Notes: generated from the letters alone by a model not told the origin. DNA of 11,422 bases from Synergistaceae bacterium (GCA_031290815.1 JAISLO010000235.1:1-11422), one strand, 5' to 3'; numbered from the stretch's first letter, positions 1 through 6,909 are shown. Program-made: numbers and translations.

Positions 1-260
1 TCTGTGCCGTCGATTGCTATAAGCGTCATCCCTTTGTACTTTGGCGTGGTAGGATCAGTCGCGGCAATCTGGGCAATGTCGTCTACATAGCCTCTTATGA
101 ATTCAGGATTTATCAGCGCCCGTGCCTGAGAAACAGCCTGCTTGCTGACAGGCGGACATTCTATGTATTTGAAGAATTTGTCTATGGCCAATTGCAATGG
201 CATGTAAACCCTGCGTAACAGGATCATCACCACCCGCTTTGCGCCCAAGTTATTGGGCAT
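1..260 (-). CDS. IS4-type transposase, N-terminal fragment running off the left edge
   Basis: On the minus strand an open frame starts at an ATG (258-260) and runs to base 1 without a stop, giving about 86 residues. It contains VSKQAVSQARALINPEFIRG followed by YKGMTLIAIDGT. This matches the usual order in IS4-family DDE transposases: a short helical N-terminal part, a 'VSKQAFSKAR'-like stretch, then 'YKxxxLIAIDGT', whose Asp is the first acidic residue of the DDE catalytic triad. The enzyme would cut and join the ends of its own insertion sequence; the rest of the catalytic domain lies outside the window. The first residues (MPNNLGAKRVVMILLRRVYM) align with a point roughly 35-45 residues into typical family members. 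An in-frame TGA lies three codons upstream of the ATG, and there is no good Shine-Dalgarno sequence. I therefore infer a 5'-truncated, probably inactive copy. The family call is fairly secure; inactivity is an inference. Confidence 0.65.
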   Translation of the reverse strand, partial: MPNNLGAKRVVMILLRRVYMPLQLAIDKFFKYIECPPVSKQAVSQARALINPEFIRGYVDDIAQIAATDPTTPKYKGMTLIAIDGT

Positions 261-303
261 CTCAATAGATCATAACCATAGAACAGCCTGTTTTGCTTTG
301 ACA

Positions 304-747
304 TCACTCTTCATCGGTGTCAGGATCTTCATCCTCTTCCTCGTCGCAGCTTAAAACATACCAATCTTCCTCATCGAAATACCATCCCTTTGCGAAGCTT
401 TCCGGGCGTACTCTGTTTATCCTGTCGATGTTCTCCCGTATGCGTCCCCCGAGCTTCTCGAGTTTTTCTCCAAGCGCGGCGAGACGGTCTGCGCAATCGT
501 AAAGGTCTGAAACTTCATCGCGTTCACCGTGCCGGAATACATTTATGGTGGTCTGGATAAGCGTATCCAAATCTTGAAAAAAATTATTGTCTTGCTCTGA
601 ATCTTTGTCTTTACCTCCCACTTGAAGATCCAACATTATATGGGCGATCATGTGAGAAACCCCGATAGCGTCGAGAACATACTGCTCGGATTCTGCTTTC
701 TTAATTTTATTCCACTCTTGATCTGAAATATTGCGAATATAGCGCAT
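304..747 (-). CDS. Small hypothetical protein with a strongly acidic C-terminal tail
   Basis: I do not recognise this 147-residue protein. I chose the ATG at 745-747 because a GGGAGGT Shine-Dalgarno (755-761 on this strand) lies 7 nt ahead of it; an upstream in-frame GTG at 763-765 would overlap that site. There is no signal peptide or membrane segment. Residues 1-45 look helical with mixed charge. A polar linker (about 46-56) is followed by a second helical stretch (about 57-115) with heptad-like spacing around LAALGEKLEKLGGRIRENI, which could form a coiled coil. The tail (135-147, DEEEDEDPDTDEE) has 11 acidic residues out of 13. The protein is therefore probably cytoplasmic. It lies between the transposase fragment and the ridA-like gene, on the same strand, and its base composition looks more AT-rich than polA or gltX, which would fit an accessory gene. 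No function is proposed. Confidence 0.6.
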   Translation of the reverse strand: MRYIRNISDQEWNKIKKAESEQYVLDAIGVSHMIAHIMLDLQVGGKDKDSEQDNNFFQDLDTLIQTTINVFRHGERDEVSDLYDCADRLAALGEKLEKLGGRIRENIDRINRVRPESFAKGWYFDEEDWYVLSCDEEEDEDPDTDEE

Positions 748-754
748 ATCATGT

Positions 755-761
755 ACCTCCC
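755..761 (-). promoter_or_regulatory. Shine-Dalgarno deciding the start of the acidic-tail protein
   Basis: The minus strand reads GGGAGGT here, 7 nt before the ATG at 745-747. It favours that ATG over the in-frame GTG six codons upstream. Confidence 0.6.
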
Positions 762-827
762 TCACCTATAAACGCCGGCGATTTACCCGACCCTGGAAAC
801 ATTCTCGGCTGCGTGTAAAACTAACTC

Positions 828-842
828 AAAAATCGAATTTTT
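828..842 (-). terminator. Weak AT-rich hairpin after the ridA-like gene
   Basis: AAAAAT and ATTTTT flank a 3-nt loop, giving a 6-bp all-A/T stem with a short T run, 10 bases past the ridA-like stop codon. The geometry suits a weak terminator in either direction, but the stem has no G:C pairs and may not be functional. Confidence 0.25.
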
Positions 843-851
843 CTGGCATCG

Positions 852-1226
852 TTATATCTCGGCAATGGCGTTTATCTCGATGAGAACGCCCGGGTTCAGC
901 ACACAGCCTACGATCGTGCAAGCAGGATACGGAGCTTTGAAGAACTCGGCGTATACTGTGTTGAATTCGTTAAAATCTCCCAGATTCGCGAGGTATATGG
1001 TGCACATTATTATGTTGTTAATTTTTCCGCCGCCCGCCTCTATTATATTCCTGACGTTCGTTAGAACCTGGCGGGTTTGAGCGGCGACGCCCGTTGGCAT
1101 CCCTCTCTTCTCGGAGTCGACTGGGTACTGTCCCGAGACATAAATTCTGTTTCCTGATATAACTCCTTGGGAGTATTGCCCCAATGGCTTCGGTGCCCTA
1201 TTGGTTTTGATCTCTCGTTTGGCCAT
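852..1226 (-). CDS. RidA/YjgF/UK114-family protein lacking the catalytic arginine
   Basis: The 124-residue product has the normal length and plan of the Rid family (trimeric enzymes that hydrolyse reactive enamine/imine intermediates such as 2-aminoacrylate). Family features seen are LGQYSQGV near residue 15, IYVSGQYPVD at about 28-37, QTRQVLTNVRNIIEAGG at about 50-66 and the C-terminal LIEINAIAEI. In E. coli RidA the catalytic Arg105 sits in 'FPAR'. Here the equivalent stretch is YPACTIV, so the position is Cys103 (codon TGC at 918-920). The glutamate equivalent to E. coli Glu120 is kept. From family knowledge, Rid subgroups without the arginine lack the classic deaminase activity, so its real function is unclear and I give no gene symbol. 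I chose the ATG at 1224-1226, 6 nt after a GGAGGT (1233-1238), over an upstream TTG. The family call is secure; the altered function is inferred. Confidence 0.93.
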   Translation of the reverse strand: MAKREIKTNRAPKPLGQYSQGVISGNRIYVSGQYPVDSEKRGMPTGVAAQTRQVLTNVRNIIEAGGGKINNIIMCTIYLANLGDFNEFNTVYAEFFKAPYPACTIVGCVLNPGVLIEINAIAEI

Positions 1227-1232
1227 GCTCAA

Positions 1233-1238
1233 ACCTCC
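1233..1238 (-). promoter_or_regulatory. Shine-Dalgarno deciding the start of the RidA-family gene
   Basis: GGAGGT on the minus strand lies 6 nt before the ATG at 1224-1226. The in-frame TTG at 1230-1232 would abut this site and is therefore rejected as the start. Confidence 0.65.
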
Positions 1239-1250
1239 GTCATGGGAATT

Positions 1251-1280
1251 TTAAAAGGCAGACGCCTCGAATCAGGTCAA
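1251..1280 (-). promoter_or_regulatory. Possible sigma-70 promoter for the RidA-family gene
   Basis: On the minus strand TTGACC (1275-1280) is followed after 18 bp by TTTTAA (1251-1256), about 25 bp before the start codon. The -35 box is good and the -10 box poor, so this is only a candidate. Confidence 0.3.
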
Positions 1281-1355
1281 CCGGTTCTGCCGGCGGGCCG
1301 ATGACTGAATAGCACGATGTTGCGTGAATGCATGTGCGCAGTTGGAATAACCGCA

Positions 1356-1533
1356 GGCAACAGTACGAGCGCGAGGACTGACTGGCGCTGGCCAATAACC
1401 CTCGACGCGCCTCACGCGGGCGCGTTTTTCAATCCCCTCGCGAGGGTTCATCGGCGCCGACAAAGATAGTTGATGGGATAGTAATGATTGGCGGCATACT
1501 TCAACCCCCTTGCGAGGATTCGACAATGCTGAC
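1356..1533 (-). CRISPR. Decayed CRISPR-like array: three degenerate 37-nt repeats
   Basis: Read on the minus strand, 1497-1533 and 1425-1461 align without gaps over 37 nt with 26 identities; 9 of the 11 differences are transitions. Both share a GTC start, a central CCTCGC followed by an AGGGG block, and a TTGAA near the 3' end, like the common 'ATTGAAAC' end of CRISPR repeats. The copy at 1425-1461 contains the perfect palindrome CCCTCGCGAGGG (1435-1446), as expected of a repeat stem-loop. A third copy (1356-1392) matches one or other of these at 17 of the first 22 positions but is lost in its 3' part. The gaps are 32 bp (1393-1424) and 35 bp (1462-1496), normal spacer sizes. No cas genes are in the window. 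This is best read as the eroded remnant of an array. It could instead be an unrelated dispersed repeat, since the copies are few and diverged. Confidence 0.5.
1405..1429 (+). terminator. Terminator-like hairpin with T5 on the plus strand
   Basis: ACGCGCC (1405-1411) pairs with GGCGCGT (1419-1425) around a 7-nt loop, and the T run 1425-1429 follows. The geometry fits an intrinsic terminator reading rightward, but I see no rightward gene upstream. It straddles a spacer and a repeat of the decayed array and may be coincidental. Confidence 0.25.
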
Positions 1534-1605
1534 TGTAGCACATTTTTACTCGGTCCGCAACAGCTTCCGCAAAGCGGCGTCCGCAAGGCATATTCACCCC
1601 TATAC

Positions 1606-1642
1606 AGAGGCCGGCCGTTCAGCTGATGAACGGCCGGCCTCT
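1606..1642 (-). terminator. Perfect 16-bp hairpin downstream of pilY1, probable terminator
   Basis: AGAGGCCGGCCGTTCA (1606-1621) is perfectly complementary to 1627-1642 around the 5-nt loop GCTGA. It lies 45 bp past the pilY1 stop codon and nothing else in the gap could end that transcript. On the pilY1 strand no T run follows (CTCTGTATA), so it may act as an mRNA 3'-end stabiliser or a Rho-assisted stop rather than a classic intrinsic terminator. Plus-strand reading gives CATTTTAA after the stem. Confidence 0.55.
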
Positions 1643-1687
1643 CATTTTAAACAGTGAGCAATCGACCCCGCGTCCGAGGCGGGCCTC

Positions 1688-4600
1688 CTATTTCGTAATC
1701 CAGTAGAGCGGTACGCTCTGTCCGGGTTTGAAGCTGTCTTTTGTTTTGCCCCCCTCAGCCGGCGGCGTCACCTCTATCGCGTTGAAACCGTTGACGAAGT
1801 TCGCGTTCTCCTGCCCGATATTCTTTCGAGCGGCGCCAGTCAAGTCTTCGAATGTGACTAGCAGGGTCGCCTTGCCGTCCTTTCGTTTGTTTCCCTTCAC
1901 GTTCGTCAGTCCGGTCAGCTTTATGCCGTCCAACTGGATATACTTCGATCTCTTGCCGCCGCTGCCCGATGTCCAGAGCTTCGCGCCGCCGTTCTCTATG
2001 TCCAGCGCGTACAGGCGGCTGAATCCATCCACGCCCTTCGTCGAAGCCTTGCAGAGGTCATCGGCACCCTTTATATCGAGCTTTGTCATGATGAACGTTG
2101 GCACGAACAGGATCCCGTTCACCAACGTCGGTTTTGCCGATACATATTCGGCAAAATTATGACGGTTCACTTCGAGCGGAATGATCCAGCCTTTTCCGCC
2201 CGCGGGCATGACCGAATTTCCCGATGTTCTGTCAAGCTGATGCAGGTCGTCGCGCGCAAGGGGTTCCGTCCGAGAACCGTCTGTCTTGAACGAGAAGATC
2301 ATCTGCATATCGTTCGGCATTATGCCGGAATCACTTGGAAGTTTTTTCTTGATCGCGGCGTCAGAGGTCCCGCCGGCAACCCACATCGCGGATCCGCTCC
2401 TCTTCAGAACGACGCCGTACGGTATCGAGTAGTTGTTCGCGCTTGTTTTCGCCTCGGAGAGATTTTTTTGGAGAGTGGCGACCGTTCTCAACTTCCAACG
2501 GCCTGGATACGCCGGCGAACCCGCGCACTTTTCATCCGTTTCCTCGAGCAGAGCGGCGAAAATATTTCCCCTGTTGTCCGCAACGTAAATTCTGCCGGTC
2601 GAGTATTTGGCGAATTTAGAGCCGTCCAAGGCCGAGGAAGCGAGCGTCGGTTCGGAGACGATCATGCCCATGTACGGCGCCGCGCCAGTCTCCGCGCCGC
2701 CGGCGCGGGAGTTCCCTTCAACGGAAGCGCTGTCGAACGCCTGGAGAACGCTTCCGTCCTTCGGATCCAATATCAGAAGAACCGCGCCCTCCTTGCCGTT
2801 TTCCGAGACGCGCGGCTCGCTCTGAACCCCTCCGGGCAGGGCGATAAAGTCCCTCATGTTTGGGTTGCCTGCCATGTCCGTGCCAGGGGTAATGACCACG
2901 CCCAAGGCTGGTTTGGGGCTGTTATAGCCCAGTTTGAAATAGCCCGAAGGCGAGGATGCTGGAGCCGTCTCGTACTTTGGGACGGCGCTGTCCGGCAGCA
3001 TCGATATCAATTGATTCTCGTATTTCTCGTAATACCACATCAGCTTTGGATCGTCATAGCTGCTGACGTCGAGCATGTAGAGCCCATTGCCGCCCCTGCC
3101 AAGCGTCCCCAGGAGATACGTCCCCCAACTGGAGCCGGGCGAGATGTTCTTAAACCGCCTCACCTGAAGAGGACCGTCAAGCGTGAAGCCTGAGAGCGAT
3201 CTCTTCGACCCGTCCTTGCCGTCCGGCGCGGTTACGTTCAGCCAGGAGAGCGTGCCGCCGCCATCCGGGATCGTCTTCAGCGTGGCCAGGCGCGTCGGGA
3301 CCAGCGCCGGAGGAAGCAATATCGTCTTCTTCTCCCCGCCGCTCTCCAGGTCGACGACGTGCAGTATCCCGTCGTTGGTCTGAGCGTACAGCGTGGCTCG
3401 CTTGTCTCTGGCCGCTTCCGCCTCTGCCCAGGCTTTGTAGCCCGGCAGAGAGTCGGCAGAGACCGTCGGCTTGCTGACCACCGCTATGCTCGACTGACCG
3501 AAGTCCGCCAATATACTGGCGCGTGGATACTCCCTTTCCTTCAGGTAGGAGTAGTCGTATCCGCGCACCCACTTGTAAAGCGCCTGATTGTATGGGATCC
3601 AGTCGTTCTGATGGCTTGCCGGCGTAACCGCGTTCATGCCGAAGATGTCCTTGGCTGAAGCTTCGGACGCCGTCAGCGGGGCAAATCTACGCGTTTTCCC
3701 ATCCCAGCGCACTACGTTCAGTCCTTCTTTATCCCTCTTTTGCCTGAGCTTTTCGCCCAGTTCCCATGAACCGGCCGAGTCCAGGCTTATGATTCGGTCG
3801 CCGGACTTCTCCGCCCGGTATCTCTTGAGCGTCCCTTCCCACTGGTTGTTGTTGACAACCCGATACGTAGCGGACAAGAAGCCGAGTTCGCTCGATGCGG
3901 AACTGGCGTTGACCTCTATCAGGGCCCCCTTTGCCTGCTGGGGCTTCTGGGCCGCGGTCACGGCGGTGAGGGCGTTCTGTACGGCTATCTGGAGCGACGC
4001 GACATCGTCGGCAAAAAACGGCTGGTACGGCGCGTCGTACATGTTGGAGTAATTGATTTTGCGAGCGTCCCCTCCCTGTCCAGCGACAGCCATCTTCACC
4101 AGGTTCAGCCTCATCCTCCTGACCTCTTGCAGGACCCTTGGGTTGCTCACCACGTCCTTGTCATCCTCGTTCGCCACTATACCGATTACCAGAGTCCTGA
4201 TCGGGTTGTCGAGATCAGCCTGCGCCAGATTATAGTTTCCGTAAGGCCCCTTTTTCAAAATAGTGACCTTCTCATATCCTGCCTTCCTCGGACCGGTCGG
4301 CAGCGTCATGTCCCTCGATCTCGAGGCATCGGTGCTGTCGTAGAGGTTCTTCACCGCTTCCCAGCCGCTGTACGAATAGACCGACGGGTCGGCTATCTTG
4401 GGCTCGGAGCCGGACGCGATCACTATGAGCCAATTGTCCTCGCACGTGTTCTTTATGGGAAACGATACGGCATCAAGGTCATGGAAGGAGACGGTAGATC
4501 TTCCATTATTGTCGGTTTGCGTATTCGAATTTCTGACCTGCACCCTCGGGGTCTGCGATCCGTAACTCTCAGCCTCGTCTGTGGCGGTGATCGGGGGAGT

Positions 4601-6640
4601 TATCGAATACAAATATTTTGGCGAGAAGAAATCGAGCACAGAACCCGTCGCCTCGCCGGAACCCGAATTGAACCTGGCCCTCGGAATCCCTGAGGTTTCG
4701 AGCTCGTCGCTGTCGCGCCGGAAGTCCGCCCTGTAATTTATGTTGTAATCCCTCATCGAGTACCATACCCAGCCGTTTTTGAGATAGAAATCCCTGTTGA
4801 GGTTGAGCGCTTGGCCGGTGGTGGAGTGCCTCGGAGTGGGGTCGGGGAATATCGCCTGCGGCAGAGCGAATACGCCCGCAACCCCGATCTCTGGGTCGTT
4901 GTAGTAGTGAAACTGGTTCATCCTGTTGGGTTCGGTCAGCGCCTGGTGATTGGTGCTCTTGTCGGAATAGCTGTTCGTTTTGTCCGTGCCGGCGCTTCTT
5001 ATATCGGCGATCCCGTTTATCCACATCTTGAATTTGTCTATGTGGGTGATCGTCCGTCCGCCCTTCTTCCATTTATGATTGTAGTCCAGTATGGGCATGT
5101 GCAGGGATGCGCGATTCATGAGTTTATACAGCGGCCTGTCGAATCTCTCTCCCTGTCTGCGTCCGTCCCTGTTGCCCGCCTCGCCTTTGAAATACCAGCC
5201 ATCCGGCTCGCTGTTGTCGCGGTTCAAAGTCGCGTAGTTCGAGTGGACTGTGGCGTTGTGCCAGACAGGGTAATACTGGCCGTGTACGGTGAAAAAACAC
5301 TCGATCTGCCCGGTGGTCGGCCCGTACATCGCTCCGTTCACGTAACTCACCCTCGAATACCCCGGCGGAACCTTGTGGAGCGAGTGATTGTCATACATCC
5401 TTTGCTGCATTCCGCTTGGGGGAAAAACGTTCCCCCACCTGTCGAAATAGCTCTTGGTCTTGATGTTGGAGGAGAACGGCGCCACCTTGAAAATGCCGTT
5501 TATATCCTGCCTCGGATGACCGATGCCGCAGTGGGTGTACGTGTATGTCCCTATCTCGACGTTTGCCGGAGAGAGGAATGTCGTCGCCATGCCGAACCTG
5601 AAGCTCTTGAAGAGATCCTCGTTTTCCAGGAGGTTCCAGAGGACGAGTTTCGTCTGATACATCCTGCTGTCGTTCGGCACCAGGTCATCCGGCGTAGGGT
5701 TGCGGGGTCCCGTCCAGCCGGTTCTCCAGTATTTGGGGTCCTTGAACACCAGTGCGTATGGATAGGGCTGTCTTCTGGAGGTAAGATTTCTGTAGTCGTA
5801 ATACTTGACCTGCTCGTCGCCCTCGAACCTCATTCCGGTGTCTTCGAGCCGGTTCGTCTTTGGATTGAGCCAATTTCTGTTCTCGCTCCAGCGAACCGAA
5901 CCGTCGTTGTTGACAACCGGTTTTCTGCTGGTGTAGCCTATTTTGAGGTCGTTGTTCCAGTCAGGGTAGGGGTGTCCGACGGAACAATAATCCGAGAGGA
6001 ATATGTATCTCCAAAATTGAACCGCGTCCGGCCACAGCTCGGGCGTGTTAGTGAAACCGACTTCGAGCGGGATCGTCTGGCCGGAATACACCCCCGTGAG
6101 GGCGTTGTCCTTGTCAAGAAACGGAAAATAGTAGTTATCCTTGTTCAGCGCGATGTCCTCGCTGAGGTTTCTGCCCCGTTTGAAATTATTGTCATTATTC
6201 CTCTCCCTGCCGTAGAGGTTTCGTTCGGGACGGAGATCCCCCCCCCTCCACGCGACGGGAAGGGCGCCCATGCCGAATGTGAAGTCCCCCATCATTCTGT
6301 TGATGTCGTAGATCGTGTATCCGAATTTGTCCCTGGTCATCGTCCATTCCGCGCTCTCCCAGTAAGAGTCGTCCCACCGGCTGTCCCTCCAGACCTGGGG
6401 CAGCACTCCCTTTGGCGTGGAGGCCATCGCGGCCGTAGCCTCTATCAGGAAAAGCACGTTCGGTTTTTTCTGCGCTTCCTTTTGAACATCGATGTCCTCG
6501 AGCGCCAATTCGTTTTTGAGCGGCGCGCTCACCCTTACGGCGTTCGTGGCTGCCAATGCCGACATGGGCGTTTCAAAGACGAGCAAGGCCAATATGAGCG
6601 CGCAAGCGCATTTTTTCAGCGCAATATTCTTTCTCTTCAT
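1688..6640 (-). CDS. pilY1: PilY1/PilC-like type IV pilus tip adhesin, secreted
   Basis: This 1650-residue protein has a Sec signal peptide: MKRKNIALKK, a hydrophobic core CACALILALLVF, and a likely cut after SALA near residue 30. A vWA-like region begins at PNVLFLIEATAAM (60-72) and resumes far downstream at CEDNWLIVIASGSEP (near 740), matching the 'CQKNFVIFLTDGEP' stretch of PilY1 proteins. Next come the PilY1 junction blocks: ALTAVTAAQ near 890, NNQWEGTLKRYRAE near 940, ILADFGQSS and TNDGILHVVD near 1090. The latter opens the C-terminal beta-propeller (about 1085-1650), which includes GRIYVADNRGNIF near 1350 and AKPTLVNGILFVPTF. In known systems PilY1 sits at the pilus tip and promotes adhesion, pilus extension and surface sensing. 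The metal-site motifs are degenerate (EATAA for DxSxS; ASGSEP for TDGEP), and I see no canonical calcium loop before GRIYVADN. The ATG at 6638-6640 is chosen from AAGGGAG 8 nt upstream. No other pilus gene is nearby. Confidence 0.88.
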   Translation of the reverse strand: MKRKNIALKKCACALILALLVFETPMSALAATNAVRVSAPLKNELALEDIDVQKEAQKKPNVLFLIEATAAMASTPKGVLPQVWRDSRWDDSYWESAEWTMTRDKFGYTIYDINRMMGDFTFGMGALPVAWRGGDLRPERNLYGRERNNDNNFKRGRNLSEDIALNKDNYYFPFLDKDNALTGVYSGQTIPLEVGFTNTPELWPDAVQFWRYIFLSDYCSVGHPYPDWNNDLKIGYTSRKPVVNNDGSVRWSENRNWLNPKTNRLEDTGMRFEGDEQVKYYDYRNLTSRRQPYPYALVFKDPKYWRTGWTGPRNPTPDDLVPNDSRMYQTKLVLWNLLENEDLFKSFRFGMATTFLSPANVEIGTYTYTHCGIGHPRQDINGIFKVAPFSSNIKTKSYFDRWGNVFPPSGMQQRMYDNHSLHKVPPGYSRVSYVNGAMYGPTTGQIECFFTVHGQYYPVWHNATVHSNYATLNRDNSEPDGWYFKGEAGNRDGRRQGERFDRPLYKLMNRASLHMPILDYNHKWKKGGRTITHIDKFKMWINGIADIRSAGTDKTNSYSDKSTNHQALTEPNRMNQFHYYNDPEIGVAGVFALPQAIFPDPTPRHSTTGQALNLNRDFYLKNGWVWYSMRDYNINYRADFRRDSDELETSGIPRARFNSGSGEATGSVLDFFSPKYLYSITPPITATDEAESYGSQTPRVQVRNSNTQTDNNGRSTVSFHDLDAVSFPIKNTCEDNWLIVIASGSEPKIADPSVYSYSGWEAVKNLYDSTDASRSRDMTLPTGPRKAGYEKVTILKKGPYGNYNLAQADLDNPIRTLVIGIVANEDDKDVVSNPRVLQEVRRMRLNLVKMAVAGQGGDARKINYSNMYDAPYQPFFADDVASLQIAVQNALTAVTAAQKPQQAKGALIEVNASSASSELGFLSATYRVVNNNQWEGTLKRYRAEKSGDRIISLDSAGSWELGEKLRQKRDKEGLNVVRWDGKTRRFAPLTASEASAKDIFGMNAVTPASHQNDWIPYNQALYKWVRGYDYSYLKEREYPRASILADFGQSSIAVVSKPTVSADSLPGYKAWAEAEAARDKRATLYAQTNDGILHVVDLESGGEKKTILLPPALVPTRLATLKTIPDGGGTLSWLNVTAPDGKDGSKRSLSGFTLDGPLQVRRFKNISPGSSWGTYLLGTLGRGGNGLYMLDVSSYDDPKLMWYYEKYENQLISMLPDSAVPKYETAPASSPSGYFKLGYNSPKPALGVVITPGTDMAGNPNMRDFIALPGGVQSEPRVSENGKEGAVLLILDPKDGSVLQAFDSASVEGNSRAGGAETGAAPYMGMIVSEPTLASSALDGSKFAKYSTGRIYVADNRGNIFAALLEETDEKCAGSPAYPGRWKLRTVATLQKNLSEAKTSANNYSIPYGVVLKRSGSAMWVAGGTSDAAIKKKLPSDSGIMPNDMQMIFSFKTDGSRTEPLARDDLHQLDRTSGNSVMPAGGKGWIIPLEVNRHNFAEYVSAKPTLVNGILFVPTFIMTKLDIKGADDLCKASTKGVDGFSRLYALDIENGGAKLWTSGSGGKRSKYIQLDGIKLTGLTNVKGNKRKDGKATLLVTFEDLTGAARKNIGQENANFVNGFNAIEVTPPAEGGKTKDSFKPGQSVPLYWITK

Positions 6641-6763
6641 GTCAATCACTCCCTTGGGATCATACGGTAAAATACACGCTCGGAGGTCTGTTCCGCCAGG
6701 ATGAAAACGAAGCTGAAATGCCGCGTCGGCTCGCCGGAGACGGGGGGATACTTCTCGATCGTT
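6641..6763 (-). other. Predicted ~120-nt leader of the pilY1 mRNA
   Basis: The promoter at 6770-6798 predicts a transcript start near 6763, giving a leader of about 120 nt. It is GC-rich in its first half, with a small hairpin GCCG-ACG-CGGC and a CGGA/TCCG pairing further down. I do not see the conserved core of cyclic-di-GMP class I riboswitches (for example GGACGCAAAGC), which sometimes control pilus genes. No specific regulator is identified. Confidence 0.35.
6649..6655 (-). promoter_or_regulatory. Shine-Dalgarno deciding the pilY1 start
   Basis: AAGGGAG on the minus strand ends 8 nt before the ATG at 6638-6640. An in-frame GTG (6647-6649) overlaps this site and is therefore unlikely to be the start. 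Confidence 0.6.
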
Positions 6764-6769
6764 CTGATT

Positions 6770-6798
6770 ATTATATTTAGGTTGTTAAGATCATTCAA
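6770..6798 (-). promoter_or_regulatory. Strong sigma-70-type promoter for pilY1
   Basis: On the minus strand TTGAAT (6793-6798) and TATAAT (6770-6775) are separated by exactly 17 bp in AT-rich DNA, about 130 bp upstream of the pilY1 ATG. The -10 box is perfect and the -35 box matches 4 of 6. Confidence 0.65.
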
Positions 6799-6909
6799 GC
6801 CTCATATTATTCCATAAGGCCGCATACACATTTCATAAATGCGCATATAGCGGCAAATATACCTCATAAATTTTGTTTACAATAATGAAAGAGCGGAATA
6901 TTAAGACTC

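Larger units (their letters stand above)
1227..1687. other. Gene-free stretch between the ridA-like gene and pilY1
   Basis: About 460 bp without a credible gene. It contains the possible ridA promoter (1251-1280), a decayed CRISPR-like repeat set (1356-1533), three copies of TCCGCAA (1554-1560, 1566-1572, 1580-1586) and a perfect long hairpin (1606-1642). An open frame on the minus strand (1272-1586) spans most of it. Its translation includes NPREGIEK and NPRKGVEV, peptides that arise when CRISPR repeats are translated, so I regard it as spurious. I see nothing else in 1281-1355 or 1643-1687. Confidence 0.6.

Noticed and set aside
1272..1586. 104-residue open frame on the minus strand
   Set aside because: It lies across the decayed repeats, is low in normal protein features, and includes NPREGIEK and NPRKGVEV, typical products of translating CRISPR repeats.
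1563..1604. Possible fourth CRISPR-like repeat around GCAAGG at 1583-1588, 71 bp from the previous copy
   Set aside because: The spacing fits, but flanking bases match the repeat only at chance level (about 5 of 16 on one side).
2159..3193. 344-residue open frame on the plus strand opposite the pilY1 propeller
   Set aside because: Arg-rich shadow of the PilY1 C-terminal domain with no own motifs or Shine-Dalgarno.
4811..6670. 619-residue open frame on the plus strand opposite pilY1
   Set aside because: It is the shadow of the long PilY1 gene in a GC-rich reading register; the minus-strand product has clear family motifs and a signal peptide, while this one has none.
6641..6763. Cyclic-di-GMP riboswitch in the pilY1 leader
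   Set aside because: The expected conserved core is absent and the predicted pairings are short; only an ordinary leader can be supported.
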